The notes below the pieces were generated by a model. The model ran no database searches and was not told the DNA's origin. It saw only the letters and a list, made by a program, of their open reading frames with translations. From the NCBI RefSeq assembly GCF_040939455.1, contig NC_134109.1, positions 68,240,501-68,304,500 on the forward strand: a stretch of DNA of 64,000 bases, read 5' to 3'. The stretch is from Microcebus murinus (taxonomy: Eukaryota; Chordata; Mammalia; Primates; Cheirogaleidae). The translations under genes and the position numbers were made by a program. Shown piece after piece: positions 1 to 14,639 of the stretch; positions within the stretch are counted from its first letter, which is position 1, and every line of letters begins with the position of its first letter.

Positions 1-195
1 GACTCTGGAGGCCCACTCGTGTGTGACAATGTGGCCCAGGGCATCATCTCCCATGGAAAAGGCAATGGGATGCCTCCACGTGTCTGCACCAAGGTCTCGC
101 GTTTCCTACCCTGGATAAAGAAAATCATGAAAAGGCGCCAACTGCAGGAAGCAGACTCAGCCCCCTTTGTGACTGGCCAAGTTCTCTGGACCTGA
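1..195 (+). CDS. GZMB: Granzyme B-like serine protease, last exon (3' partial gene)
   Basis: This is the terminal coding exon of a granule serine protease; the rest lies left of the window. It opens directly on the catalytic serine motif (DSGGPLVC, Ser195 in chymotrypsin numbering) and runs to a TGA at 193-195. The run [11 protein letters not shown] places Arg at position 226, the residue that gives granzyme B its preference for Asp at P1. The 214-216 segment reads S-H-G where human GZMB has S-Y-G. After the usual KKIMKR ending the frame continues about 17 further residues, because the place where the human gene has TAA reads CAA here, and the next in-frame human TAA reads TCA. The GZMB assignment rests on Arg226, similarity of the following UTR to human GZMB from memory, and gene order. 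A close GZMB paralogue is the alternative. Confidence 0.85.
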   Translation, partial: DSGGPLVCDNVAQGIISHGKGNGMPPRVCTKVSRFLPWIKKIMKRRQLQEADSAPFVTGQVLWT

Positions 196-2110
<1,915 letters not shown>

Positions 2111-2348
2111 CTGAAGGCCAAGCTGAGTGCAGCCGTGAGCCCCATCAGGCTGCTCCTGGGGAGAGTCCGAGTGACGCCAGGGATGGTGTGCACGTGGCCA
2201 TCACCTCTGCACAACTTCCCAGTGAAGCTGCACCAGGTAGAGCTCGAAGCCCAAAGGGATGAGCAACGCATGTGTCACCACAGAGACCGATAAGTCAACA
2301 CCACCCAGATATGTATAGGACCTCAATTAGAGGAAGATTTCTTTTAAG
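2111..2348 (+). pseudogene. Relic granzyme-family exon 4
   Basis: It follows a good acceptor (ctgccttcag) and reads like the fourth exon of a granzyme or mast-cell protease, with matches to the segments around Cys136, 'LHQVELEAQRDE' and 'TTQIC'. The frame is broken: the Val-Ala-Gly-Trp-Gly core is scrambled by an indel, a stop follows 'HRDR', and the expected ICxGD stretch has lost a base. The position of the exon 4 donor (after 'ttttaag' at 2348) reads 'acaag', so no GT is present. Which family member it came from cannot be told by eye; it does not look like a recent copy of the other genes here. Confidence 0.75.
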
Positions 2349-2706
2349 ACAAGATCTCCAGTATTGTCCATGCCCAGCCTTGGGGACAGCAGAGCTTTGA
2401 GGGGATCCAGGGTAGTAGGGAATAGCCACGGTCCCATGTCCTCAGCCTTTCCACCAATCTAGTTGCTAAGGCTACTTGGAGATCAGCCACCCAACCACCA
2501 ATTATGAGCAAAGGCTTCCTGGGGGAGGAGGGGGAGGTCCAGTCTCGGTCGACTGGATGGAGTTGTCTTGGCCAGGCTGGAGCCCAGGACCAATGGACGC
2601 AACAAGGTCTGCCCTGACCCCTCACACGCAGCCCTCTCCCAGAGACCCCTGGGTGGCAGGAAGGGCAGGAGGAGGCCAGCTCAGTTCTTCCTCTCTCTGC
2701 CCACAG

Positions 2707-2854
2707 CATGACTCTGGGGACCCCCTGTGTATAAGAACCTGGCCCAGGGAATTGTCTCCTTGGAAAAAAGAATGGGAAACCCCCACGTGTCAACAACAAG
2801 AACTCAGGCTTTCAGTGCTGGATAAAAAGAACAATGAAAGAGAGAACAAACTGA
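2707..2854 (+). pseudogene. Relic granzyme-family exon 5
   Basis: It is preceded by 'ctctctctgcccacag', nearly identical to the exon 5 acceptor of the GZMH-like gene. The conserved GDSGGP is damaged: the first codon reads His and one G is missing, giving DSGDP and a shifted frame. In another frame the AQGIVS and WIKRTMK blocks remain, and that frame ends at TGA 2852-2854. The downstream sequence (2878-2960) loosely resembles a granzyme 3' UTR. With the preceding exon this is a dead gene with exons 1-3 lost. Confidence 0.8.
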
Positions 2855-4840
2855 GGGACCAGACTAAGGTGCCTCCCGGATTGATCCATCCTTCTTCTCC
2901 AGGGCAGAGGCCAGAAGTGCACTGGGCAGAGAGAGCAGAGGGGAGACCGCCAGGGATGTAATAATCTTCTGTCTCCAGAGTGGAAGTGATCGATTGCTCC
3001 TTTATTCAACAAACCAACATTCAATAGGCGCCAACTGTGTGTCCAGCCTCCATCTACTTCCCCCTCCAGTTTACCTCATCTTCCACCTCTAGAATCACGC
3101 CCTGTTGACACCCAGCTGCTTCCAAACACACCTCCCACTGCTGGCTCCCGCTGCCAGGCAGCTTCATAAGGAAAAGGGAGATGCCTTCCCAGGACAAAAT
3201 GACCCTCTCAGATGAACCTCATCCCTACTGTCCTCCTACGTCATTCCACAACTACACCCCTGCCCTTCCCCTAGTGCCAGTATGAAAGAACCCAGATTTA
3301 GAAGGGGAGTTATCTAAGAAGCTCCAGGGTAGGAGCCCTGTCCCACTCTGCCAGAAATGGAAAGGAGACCTTTGGAAAGATGTGACCCACCCTATGCAGG
3401 GCTCCCTGTACAAATCAGAGTGGCCGGCAGCTTGGACCTAGGAAGTTTCAGGAAGGCCCTTCATTACTCTCAGACCTAGCTTCAGTGCCTATTGCAGCTC
3501 TGTGTAGGGTCCAGAGTCTGGTCAACCTCTAGTCTGCTGCAGCCCATCTTCTTGCAGCACCAAATGACCTTGAGGGCACTCTTCCATCCTGGTCTGAGCC
3601 ATCCTGTCCCTGCCTCCCACTGTCCAAGGTCCTCAGAGCCCTGTGAGCACCACAGCAGACCTCCTCCATGCTGTTCATGCCAGGTGGATCTTGGCTACTA
3701 GCCCACCTTCTGCTCTGTCCACACAGGACAAAGCAGACAGGACACGTCCAGAAAGGCCACACCTTTCACCTGGGCAGGGCAGTGTCAGCCCTTCTCATGC
3801 AGATAAGTGTCCCTCTTGAGCTAGCGCTCCGCAGCTGATGCCTTTCAGCATGTCCCTTTGAGTGACAGCTGACAGGCTGGTCTCTGAGCTAGGACTCCTT
3901 GGGTCAGCCCTGGGCTAAAGTAACCTTTTAAGTGAGACACCATCTCTCAGCAGCAGGACTGGGAAGCACCGTTTTGTTATCACCGATAGATCAATACTTA
4001 TTGGGGAATTACTATGTGCTAGGGAGTGGGGATACAGCAGAGCACCCAGTCATCATGGAATTTCCCTATTTGCCAGGTCACTTTCTCTCAGTTATTGCTT
4101 GGCCAGGTTCTGGGTTTGAAATCCACAAGAAGCAAAGGCATCAAGTTTTGAAAATGACAATATTCATTTGAATTGTGTTTACGTAACATGCTATAGTTTT
4201 CTCTCTGTTATCACATTAGATCAGAGAATAGCAGGTTATAAGGATCAGAATGATCTAGACATTTTCTAGTCCTGTCAGTGCTTGGAAAAGCCCCCTCCTA
4301 GCAGGCTGGGTGGAAGATGGTGGGGGAGACAGGCAGCACGTGCAGGCCCATCTTGATCTGATTCATATGTGGTGGCATGAACCTCAGAACACAAACCCAG
4401 ATATGACAAAAATGCCATATTTTCCCTAAATCTAACTGTGTCAGAATGTAAGCCTGTCTGAAATTCCAGTTATTACTGACCCGGCCACATCCAAAATCAG
4501 ACCACATTAGGGAGGCATACATGGTACCGGGGCAATGGAGGGAAATCCTCTGGTCTTCAAGGCATCACATGCAACTGCTGACTAGATTCCTGCATGCCAT
4601 TCCAGCCTTGCCAGGCGAACACAGACATGCCAGCCCTCAGGGTCCTTGTCCAATATGGTCATGGCTGCAGGGCAAAGCAAGGGCTTTGGACAAAAGTCCA
4701 CACCTCCCTCTTCCTGCCCCACTCATGCACACTCTCTTCACTGGGGGAAGCATGTCTCTGTGATCATGATATCCTCAAAGCACTGCCCCTTCATCTTGTC
4801 CTTAAAGACAATCTAGAGCATCAACTTTTTGCGTTAAACA
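2855..4840. other. Intergenic sequence with L2-like pieces, no gene seen
   Basis: Pieces at about 3003-3050 and 3980-4075 ('attactatgtgctaggga' followed by 'ggggatacagcag') look like ancient L2 3' ends. The remainder is unassigned. Short open frames here have no recognisable protein features. Confidence 0.45.
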
Positions 4841-6383
4841 ACACAAGGAGGAGGGGAATCAAGATGGCGGACGAGAAACACCTAGACAGAGTGTCTCTGC
4901 AGAAAAGACAGATTCTAGCAGAAATTAGAAGAAAGAAGCAAGAAGACAAGCATACAGCGGACAAGGTCAGAAGGAGGGGTACCTGAGACCACGGGAGACT
5001 CCACGGGAGAAGGTTGCAGAGGAGAACTGGAAGCTGAGACCGCTGGGGCAGCCCGGAGACCAGCAAGAAGGGTAGGTAGATAGGCCAAGTTTCCCCTCCC
5101 CTGCATCTGAGACTGCTGGTGGGATCCCCAGCGCGTGGAGAGACCTGCAGACACTAGCCCAGAGACAGCCACCGCCAGTGAACGGTAAGCCAGTAGCGGA
5201 TGTGGCACCAGACTCCCAAATCCCTCGGGGCACCTCCATGTGCACAGACCCCAGCTGCGTGGCAGGCACCATATTGCCTCATTCTCCCTTCTGCCATCCC
5301 TACCCACAGCTGCCCAGAAAGACAATATAGCCACCAGCCGGAGGCACCTCCAGGGAATGGGACATTCCATTTTGGGACCCTACAGCTGACTAAGGGGAAC
5401 TCAGACTGTGAGCTCCCTACCCGCCAGCCCTCCCAGGTGCTGCTGGCACGGTGATCCCAGGAGAAAGGGGCAGACCCTGAGACTGAGAGACATAGACCCA
5501 GCTTGGGATCCCTGTGGGTGAATTGGGACTGGCACTCCTCTCCCTGTTGGGGATATAGTTTGAACTCAGGGACCCAGAGGTCAGACCTGCAGACCAGATC
5601 CCCTGCACCTAGGTCTCGCATTGCCCGGGGCACAGAAGGTATGTACGTGAACAGCCTACTGAGGTGTGTGTGCCTTTGGGGGCAGATCAGCATCTTAGAG
5701 GGCAACCCTCCTCCCAAAAAGACATCGTGCGCCCAGCCCAGGTGGCTTTCCTGCGCAGGGAACTCCTGCAGCCGGCATCACAGTCAGGGGAGGCCTGGTG
5801 GCGTGCGGTCTGGCCTGCTGGCAGAGACCCAGGAGTATCTGCGGAATTGGGGAGGGTGGAAAGAAATGAGTTCCACTCCAGACTGCGGGTCTCAGACAGC
5901 CCCACTCCACACACAGACTTTCTGACTGAGCGGGGCCATTCCAGCCCCTCCTTGACAGCTCCTCCTGGAAGCAGATAACAGAACTTTGACCCCTGCTAAT
6001 AAAATTGGTGGTGCCTGAGGACAGGCTTACCCAACCCAGCTCTGCTGAGACTCTCTCTTAGACCAGCCCTCGCTGAGGGGGAGAAAAGGACACACCTGGA
6101 AGTCCCAGGGCCCCGCCAACCACCTGAGGCACTAGAGTGCCTCTCTACAGGAATAAGAGCTGATAACAGGACACAAAAACAACAGCATAGCCTGTTCCTC
6201 CAAGCAAGCGCTACCTACTGGCAGGGAGGACATCCTGCACACCCTTTTCATGGCATCTACTGACTCATTATACAGGGAGTGGTCAAATCTCACCCACAGA
6301 CACCACCTACCAACTCAGAAACTAAACAAGGCATGTGAATACCCAAAGGAAAACCTAAAGGAAAGAAACAACAACTGATTGAC

Positions 6384-7105
6384 ATGGGAAGAAATCAGCA
6401 AAGGAACTCAGGAAATATGAAGAACCAAACGGAAAACACACCCCCAAAGAGGAGTACCAGCCGCCTAGAAACAGACACCAACCAAAATCAGGCAACCAAA
6501 AAGACAGAAGAAGAATTTCAAATGTGGATCATAAGAAAATTCAATGACCTCCAAGAACAACTCAATAACCAACACAAAAAATAATAATAATAATAATAAT
6601 AATTCCCTATGAATTGACTGAAGGAAAAAAAAAAAATAACCAACACAAAGAAACCACAAAAAGCCTCTAGGACCTGGAACAAAAGTTCACTAACGAAATC
6701 AACACAATGAAGAAAAGTTTAACCAAACTCCTGGAAATGAAGAATCAATTCAGGGAACTCCAAAATACAGTGGAAAGTCTCAAGAACAGGGTAGATCAAA
6801 CAGAAGAAAGAATCTCAGAGATTGAAGATAACACCCTCCAACTAAATAAAACCATCACAGAGATAGAGCAGAGAAACAAGAGAAAAGAGCAAAGCCTACA
6901 AGAGATGTGGGATTATGTGAAGAAACCTAATGTGAGGGTCATAGGGTTACCAGAAGGGGAAGAGGACAACACCCAAGGGTTGGACAAGCTATTTGAAGAT
7001 ATAATAGAGGAAAATTTCCCAGGCCTTGCTCAAAATCTCGATATACAAGTTCAAGCAGCTCAGAGGACCCCTGGGAGATTCAATGCAAACAGGAAGATGT
7101 CATGA
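6384..7105 (+). pseudogene. L1 ORF1 (RNA-binding chaperone), disrupted
   Basis: The N-terminal part (6384-6584) is open from 'MGRNQQRNSGNMK'. It is cut by an inserted AAT-rich block, then a second open stretch (6707-7105) holds the coiled coil ('LKNRVDQTEERISEIED') and the RRM start ('NVRVIGLPEGEED'). A TGA at 7103-7105 and later stops truncate the C-terminal domain. ORF1p normally trimerises and binds L1 RNA; this copy cannot make a complete one. Confidence 0.88.
6564..6649 (+). repeat. Small A-tailed insertion in L1 ORF1 with 15-bp flanking duplication
   Basis: A block of about 56 bases (6579-6634) consisting of (AAT)n, a short unique stretch 'ccctatgaattgactgaagg' and an oligo-A is flanked by identical copies of aataaccaacacaaa (6564-6578 and 6635-6649). 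The equivalent position in the second L1 of this window (around 52675-52690) has no such block, so this is a secondary insertion. Confidence 0.8.
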
Positions 7106-7539
7106 CATGCAGTCATCAGACTGACTAAAATATCAACTACAAAGGCCCTCCTAAGAGCTGTAAGACGAAAGAAGCAAGTAACATACAAGGGAAAGCCAAT
7201 TCAAATAACAACAGACTTCTCTACTGAGACTTTACAAGCAAGGAGGGACTGGGGCCCCTTTCTCACTCTTCTGAAACAAAACAATGCCCAGCCTAGAATC
7301 TTATTCCCTGCAAAACTGAGCTTCATATGTGAAGGAGAAATAAAGACATTCTCAGATAAGCAAAGTCTCAGAGAATCCACCAAGACAAGACCAGCCCTAC
7401 AAGAAGTAGTCAAAACAGTGTTATGCACAGAACACCATAATAAAAACTCATGATTATAAGAACAACAAAAACCCAAAGATATTAAAGGCCAGATATTACA
7501 ATGGCTCAAGAGAGAAATCAAAGCAACAACATCCAACCC

Positions 7540-10500
7540 AACAGAATGAACATTAATCTACCTTACCTATCAGTTCTCTCAATAAATGTGAATGGCTTAA
7601 ACTCTCCACTCAAGAGACATAGGCTAGCTGAATGGATAAGAAAATACAGGCCAAATATATGCTGTCTTCAGGAAACACATCTAACCCACAAGGATGCATA
7701 TAGACTAAAAGTAAAAGGGTGGAGATGAGTATTCCAAGCAAGTGGAAGCCAAAAGAAGGCTGGCGTGGCAGTTCTGATTTCAGACGACTTAGTTTTTAAA
7801 CCAACAAAAGTAGTGAAAGACAAAGAGGGTCATTATATAATGGTGAAGAGCACAGTTCAACAAGAAGAGATAACAATTTTAAATATATATGCACCCAACT
7901 TAGGTGCACCCAGATTCATAAAGCAAACCTTACTGGATCTAAGCAAATAAGCAAATTGATTAATAGCAACTCCATAATCACTGGAGATTTCAACACCCCA
8001 CTGGCAGCACAAGACAGATCATCCAAAAGAGAAAATTAATAAAGAAATAATGGACTTAAACAAAACTCTAGAACAATTGGGACTGACTGACATTTACAGG
8101 ACATTCTACCCAAAATCCACTGAATATACGTTCTTCTCATCAGCTCACGGGACATTCTCTAAGATTGACCATATCCTAGGACACAAAGTAAACCTCAAGA
8201 AATTTTAAAAAAATAGAAATCATACCATGTATCTTCTCAGATCACAGTGGAATAAAAGTAACCCTAACAGAAACTCACATTTCTACACAAAAACGTGGAA
8301 ATTAAACAACCTCCTACTAAATAATTACTTCATAAATGAAGAAATCAAGAAGGAAATAAAAAATTCGATGAACAAAATGACAATGGAGAGACAAGTTATC
8401 AAATCCTCTGGGACACAGCTAAAGCAGTTCTGAGAGGAAAGTTTATCCCCATAAATGCCTATAATCAAAAGTCAAAATGATCACAAATAGACAATCTAAT
8501 GAAATGACTCAAAGAGCTAGAAAAAGAAGAATAGACTAACCCCAAACCCAGCAGAAGAAGTGAAACCAAAAAGATCAAATCAGAACTAAATGAAATTGAA
8601 AACAGGGAAGCTATTCAGGAGATTAATAAAACAAAAAGTTGATTCTTTGAAAAAATAAACAAAATTGACACACCACTGGCTAAGCTAACGAAAAGAGAAA
8701 TCTCTAATAAGGTCCATCAGGAACAAAAAAGGAGATATCACAACTGATCCCAAAGAGATACAAGATATAATTTATGAATACTACGAAAATCTTTATTCAC
8801 ACAAACTGGAAAATGTGGAGGAAATGGACAAATTTCTAGAAACACACAGCCTCCCTAGGCTCAACCAGGAAGAAAAAGATTTCCTGAACAGACCGATCTC
8901 AAGAGCTGAAATAGAAACAGCAATTAAAAATCTCCCCAAAAAGAAAAGTCCCAGTCCAGATGGCTTCACACCCGAATTTTACCATACTTACAAAGAAGAA
9001 CTAGTACCTATCTTGCAGAAACTATTCCACAACATCGAGAAGAACGGAAACCTCCCCAACACCTTTTATGAAGCAAATATTACTCTGATATCAAAGCCAG
9101 GAAAGGATACAACAAAAAAAGAAAACTACAGACAAATATCCCTAATGAATATAGATGCAAAAATTTTCAACAAAATCTTAGCTAACTGAATCCAGGCACT
9201 TACCAAAAAAATAATCCATCACGACCAAGTGGGCTTCATCCCAGGGATGCAGGGATGGTTCAACATATGTAAATCTATAAATGCAATTCACCACATAAAC
9301 AGAAGCAAAAACAAAGACCACATGATTCTTTCAATAGATGCAGAAAAAGCTTTTGACAAAATTCAACACCCTTTCAGGATATGAACACTTAATAAAATAA
9401 GCATAGAAGGAACATACCTAAAAATGATACAAGCCATATATGACAGACCCATAGCCAACATCATACTGAATGGGGAAAAATTGAAAGCATTCCCACTTAG
9501 AACTGGAACCAGACAAGGCTGCCCACTATCTCCACTTCTATTCAACATAGTGCTGGAAGTCCTGGCTACAGCAATCAGACAGGAAAATGGAATTAAAGGT
9601 ATCCAAATAGGGGCAGAAGAGATCAAACTTTCACTGTTTGCTGATGATATGATATTATATTTAGAAAACCCCAAAGATTCAACCAAGAAACTCCTGGAAC
9701 TGGTAAATGAATTTAGTAAAGTCTCAGGATACAAAATCAATACACAGAAATCAGAGGCATTCATATATGCCAACAACAATCTAATTGAGAACCAAATCAA
9801 AGACTCAACTCCCTTCACAGTAGCAACAAAGAAATTAAAGTACCTAGGAATATACTTAACCAAGGACGTAAAAGACCTCTACAGGGAGAACTATGAAACA
9901 CTGAGGAAGGAAATAGCAGAGGATGTAAACAGATGGAAATCCATTCCATGCTCGTGGATCGGCAGACTCAACATCATTAAAATGTCTATACTACCCAAAC
10001 TGATCTACAGATTCAATGCAATACCTATTAAAATCCCATCAGCGTTCTTCACAGATATAGAAAAAATAATTTTACGCTTCGTATGGAACCAAAGAAGACC
10101 CCGAATATCAAAAGTAATTCTAGGCAACAAAAACAAAATGAGAGGTATTAATATGCCAGATATCAAACTATACTACAAAGCTGTAGTAATTAAAACAATC
10201 TGGTATTGGCACAAAAATAGGAATATTGATTAGTGGAACAGATGTGGGAATCCTGATACAAAACCATCCTCATATAGCCATCTAATCTTTGACAAAGCAG
10301 ACAAAAACATACACTGGGGAAAAGAATCCCCTTTCAATAAATGGTGCTGGGAAAACTGGATAGCCACTTCTAGAAGGCTAAAGCAGGACCCACACCTTTC
10401 ACCTCTCACAAAAATCAACTCACGCTGGATAACAAACTTAAACCTAAGGTATGAAACTATTAGAATTCTAGAGGAAAATGTTGGAAACACTCTCCTACAC

Positions 10501-11232
10501 ATCAGCCTAGGCAAAGAGTTTATGAAGAAGTCCCAAAGGCAATCACAGCAGGAACAAAAATAAATAAATGGGACCTGATCAAACTAAAAAGCTTCTGCAC
10601 AGCCAAAGAAATAGTCATGAATGTAAACAGACAACCTACAGAATGGGAGAAAATTTTTGCATCCTGCGCATCCAATAAGGGGCTGATAACTAGAATATAC
10701 TCAGAACTCACGAAAATCAGCAAGAAAAAAATCAAATAACCCTATTAAAAAGTGGGCAAAGGACTTGAACAGAAACTTTTCTAAAGAAGACAGAAGAATG
10801 GCCAACAAACATATGAAGAAATGCTCAACATCTCTAACCATCAGGGAAATGCAAATCAAAACCACAATGAGATATCACTTAACTCCAGTAAGAATGGCCT
10901 TTATCAAAATGTCTCCAAATAACAAATGCTGGCGTGGATGCAGAGAGATAGGAACATTCCTACACTGCTGGTGGGACTGCAAACTAGTGCAATCTCTGTG
11001 GAAAGCAATATGGAGATACCTTAAAGCGATACAAGTGAATCTACCATTTGATCCAGCAATCCCATTGCTGGGCATCTACCCAAAAGATCCAGTGACACTC
11101 TACAAAAAAGACACCTGCACTCGAATGTTTATAGCAGCACAATTCATAATTGCAAGGCTGTGGAAACAGCCCAAGTGCCCATCAATCCAAGAATGGATTA
11201 ATAAAATGTGGTATATGTATACCATGGAGTAG
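7540..11232 (+). pseudogene. L1 ORF2 (endonuclease / reverse transcriptase), disrupted
   Basis: The endonuclease begins with LSINVNGLNSPLKRHR and carries the LQETHLT motif. The reverse transcriptase spans about 8815-10230 with the catalytic FADDMILYL at about 9640. The C-terminal Cys-rich motif (CWRGC...LHCWWDC) is at about 10930-10980. Open stretches are interrupted at 7728, 7950, 8433, 9189 (TGA), 9382 and 10233, among others. This is a dead copy of the protein that nicks target DNA and copies L1 RNA. Confidence 0.92.
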
Positions 11233-11605
11233 TATTCAGCTCTAAGAAACAACGATGATATAGCACATCTTATATTTTCCTGGTTAGAGCTGGAACCCAT
11301 ACTACTAAGTGAAGTATCCCAAGAATGGAAAAACAAGCACCCCTTATACTCACCAGCAAACTGGTATTAACTGAGCAGCACCTAAGTGGACACATAGGTA
11401 CTACAGTAATAGGGTATTGGGCAGGGGGGAGGGGGGAGGGGAGCGGGTATATACATACATAATGAATGAGATGTGCACCATCTGTGGGATGGTCATGCTG
11501 GAATTCAGACTTGTGGGGGGAGGGGGGGAAAGGGCATTTATTGAAACCTTAAAATCTATACCCCCATAATATGCCAAAATAAAAAAAATAAAAAAACACA
11601 AGGAG

Positions 11606-13564
11606 AGCACCTGATAGCACACTGCTTCTGTTTCTGGCTCAGAAAACAAATTGATGAGGCAGAATAATAATAAGAACTTGATTTTTCTGTACAGAACAAA
11701 AGAAAGAAATGCAGAGAGCAGAAAGAAAAATTATATTTGTCAAAGGCTACAAACTTCATACATTTTCAGGTTACACATTGCACTTACGTAGAGGAATGGA
11801 TTTGTTACTGCCCAGCTAGGTTCCTGGCCCACTGCTCAAGAGGAAGCCAATGCCCTGAGAAATCAGGGTTTACAGTGGAGAAAGGGTTTAATATCGGAGA
11901 GTGGCATGCGAAGAGATAAGAGAAATTTCTCAAATCCATCTCCTCAATAACTTGGGGGGGGGGGGCCAAGGCTTTTAAAAATTGTTTGACAGGCAAAGAG
12001 CTGGGGAACTGGGTCTTCTGATTGGCTAGGGATGATCTAATAGTGCTGGGAAGCAGAAATTGTCTTCTTGCACTGCATATGTTCCAGGTCACAATAGAAG
12101 TTGAGTGGGTTCCAGGTATGGTCCACTGGTCTTACTGGGTCAGCTGGTCCACCACAAGCCAGGGTCCAGTAGATAATCACAAAGACCAACCTTATGTTTC
12201 ACAAGGGTGATGTGATCTATTGGAGCAATAAAGAAAGATGTGAAAATTTATGACCATTAGGCAACTATAGGAGAGCAAGCTAAGGAACAATGGCTGGTGA
12301 CATATATTCTAACTATGCCCATAACTTTGCAGAGTTCAGGCCTCTACCACAGCTCCCCCATTATGGCCCTTTATTAATTTTATAAAGTGTGGTTTCCGAT
12401 TTGTGAATAGAATGTAGAAAATGATTGCAATAGGCCCGGAGTGTCCTTTAGTGGAAAAAGAAACAGAAGCCCAAAAAGCTGAAATGCCTGCTCCAACATC
12501 AACAGCCATTTGGCCACTGAGCCAGGGCGGGGCCCAGACCTCCAGAGTCCCCTCTTTCAGCCAGGGGATAAGTGTCCTCTCCAGAACTCCTCCTCACAGT
12601 CAATGCCTTCAAGGTCATCTGACACCCACCCTATGATGCCTTCCCAGCCTCTGCTCAGAAACTGCCTGGAGTGGAACACCCCAGGCTCACCAGTAACCCA
12701 GTCTCTAATAACCCCTGGTGAGCCGGGTGGTGGGAAAGAAACTTCTCAGCTTAGCTATCTCCCACTCACCTTGACCTTATGTGACCTTGAATAAAGCTCT
12801 CCATGTGTCTGATCCTGTTTCCTATCTATACAATGGAAATTTGACAGATGAATTACTAATTATGGCTCCCACCAAGGTTATGGCGATTAAATGAGGTAAG
12901 GTATGTAAATCCCCTTGCAATGCTATAAACATAGTAACACCTATACTCCCTGTTGCCCCATCCCCTAGAAAGAAAGAAATGTAAATCATATTTAAAGGTT
13001 GAAAGAAGAGCAAATGAACAAGCATTTTGTGCACACACACACAATTATACAGTCTAAAGATTGTTTTGAACAAAAATTACCATTCATATAATTTAGAAAA
13101 GTTTCATCAATATTTATGAAACAAGAAACATTTATATGCACAATCAAGCTTTATGCCCCTCTATGGGGTCCATGTTCAGGACTGGCCACCCTCTGGATGT
13201 CAAAAGGTGAAACAAGGACATGAAAACTCTCTCTGCACAAGCTCCGAAGACTCCATGGTTGGTGTTCTCCCCTCAGGGAAGAATGTTGGTCTGGATCATG
13301 AGGCTGGTTTCTGTTTAGCCCTTAGGAAAAAAGCATGATGGCCGTTAGCAAGGGAGGAAGCGTAATGAGGCGAGTCTGACCTCCCATCCTGTCATAGCTA
13401 GAATTCAGTTTTAAGGTTTCCCTGGGGTCCCCTTGGCTCAGATGGGGTCTGTTCAGTCACTGGGAGGCTTAGGATTTTATTTTGGTTCACAAGAGATAGT
13501 ATCAATACCTTACATAATCGTTGTGGGGATTCTACCATATAAACAACATAAAGCACTTAAAAAC
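11606..13564. other. Unassigned sequence with a probable old LTR and a MIR
   Basis: About 11860-12350 has the look of an old reverse-oriented LTR ('gaaagggtttaatatcgg', G10 run at 11953), but I cannot name the family. The MIR is listed separately. No gene was seen. Confidence 0.35.
12765..12950 (+). repeat. MIR SINE
   Basis: It matches the MIR core in order: 'atgtgaccttgaataaa', 'ctgatcctgtttcctatc', 'tacaatggaaat', then 'gcgattaaatgaggtaag' and 'aatgctataaacatagtaac'. Heavily diverged, as expected for this ancient family. Confidence 0.7.
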
Positions 13565-13907
13565 ATAAGAGCACACCTCTTGTACTTTCCTGGATAGAGC
13601 TGGAACCCATCCTACTAAGTGAAGTATCCCAAGAATGGAAGATAAGCACCACATGTACTCATGAGAAAATTGGTATTAACTGATCAACACCTAACTGGAC
13701 ATATAGAAATAACATTTATCGGGCATCGAGCAGATGGGAGTGGGAAGGAGGGGATGGGTATATACATACATGATGAGTGCAATTTGCACCCTCGGGGGGA
13801 TGGACACACTTGAAGCTCTGACTCCAGAGGGAAAGGGGGGAAAGGCAACACATGTAACCTAAACATTTGTACCCCCATAATATGCTAAAATTAAAAAAAA
13901 ATAAGAG
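13565..13907 (+). mobile_element. 5'-truncated L1 3' end with 7-bp duplication
   Basis: About 330 bases of the 3' end of the same L1 type as the element at 4851, from the ORF2 tail ('ttcctggatagagctgg') through 'acccccataatatgct' and an A tail. It is flanked by ataagag at 13565-13571 and 13901-13907. Confidence 0.88.
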
Positions 13908-14639
13908 TGTAACAAATTTTAGTAACGATTATAATACACAGTATTTGTTTTCTCACTTTTCAACAAACCAATTAGCCATGTACTGTTTCCAAGGTATCTT
14001 TTTAATTTTTTTCTTACACTGGTCACTGTATTTCATTACTTTCAACATTCTTAACATCATCAAGTCACAGAATTTTTTTTTTTGCTGTCATCTTATCTTT
14101 GACTACTTATTGGTCACATATTCAGGAAGGCCAGGCAGAAATGTTATAAGCCCTGATGTTCTCTACCTTACAGGTACCAGCTCTCCTCAAAATATTAAAG
14201 AAAAGGTATGCCAACCCACATTCTCTAGATAACTGTGCTCTTTTGACATGGTGACCTCGACCAGACCAGACCTCTGACCAGATCCTAAATGACAAGCTAT
14301 ATTGCATCACCGTTCCCTGGTACCTATCTTCAGAGACATGGAGTGAGCTATCTAGCGCATCACACATAACTGTTATTGGCCCAAACCCCAAGTTACCTTA
14401 GGGCATCATTTCCATCAGCCAGCCACTAGGTAAGCTGGACCAGAAACAAAACCACCAAGCTAAGGTCCTGGACAAATCCTAAATCAGATGAGTGAGGGAA
14501 CATCACTACCAGTAATATGGCAAATAAATAATATGTACTGTCAAATAGAATATGTAAAATTAAAAAGAAAGAGAAAAGAAATATGAAGCACAATTTGCTT
14601 TTATTAATGACTTTCCTACAGAGTCAATGAGTCAAGTTT

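Larger units (their letters stand above)
4841..11605 (+). mobile_element. Full-length but inactive LINE-1, 10-bp target duplication
   Basis: The direct repeat acacaaggag at 4841-4850 and 11596-11605 brackets an element of about 6.75 kb. It has a 5' UTR starting near 'caagatggcggacgag', an ORF1 region (about 6384-7105), an ORF2 region (about 7540-11230) and a 3' UTR with a G-rich tract (11422-11530), ending 'cccccataatatgcc' plus an A-rich tail. The 3' end is the one shared by the young L1s in this window and matches what I know of strepsirrhine L1. Multiple stops and frameshifts in both ORFs make it inactive. It lies between the relic granzyme and the provirus. Confidence 0.93.

Noticed and set aside
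2344..2799. Antisense 151-codon frame over the granzyme relic
   Set aside because: It is the shadow of GC-rich exon 5 and intron text; no protein features and no splice or promoter context.
5154..5717. 187-codon antisense frame
   Set aside because: It lies in the GC-rich L1 5' UTR; equivalent antisense frames in the other L1 are not conserved.
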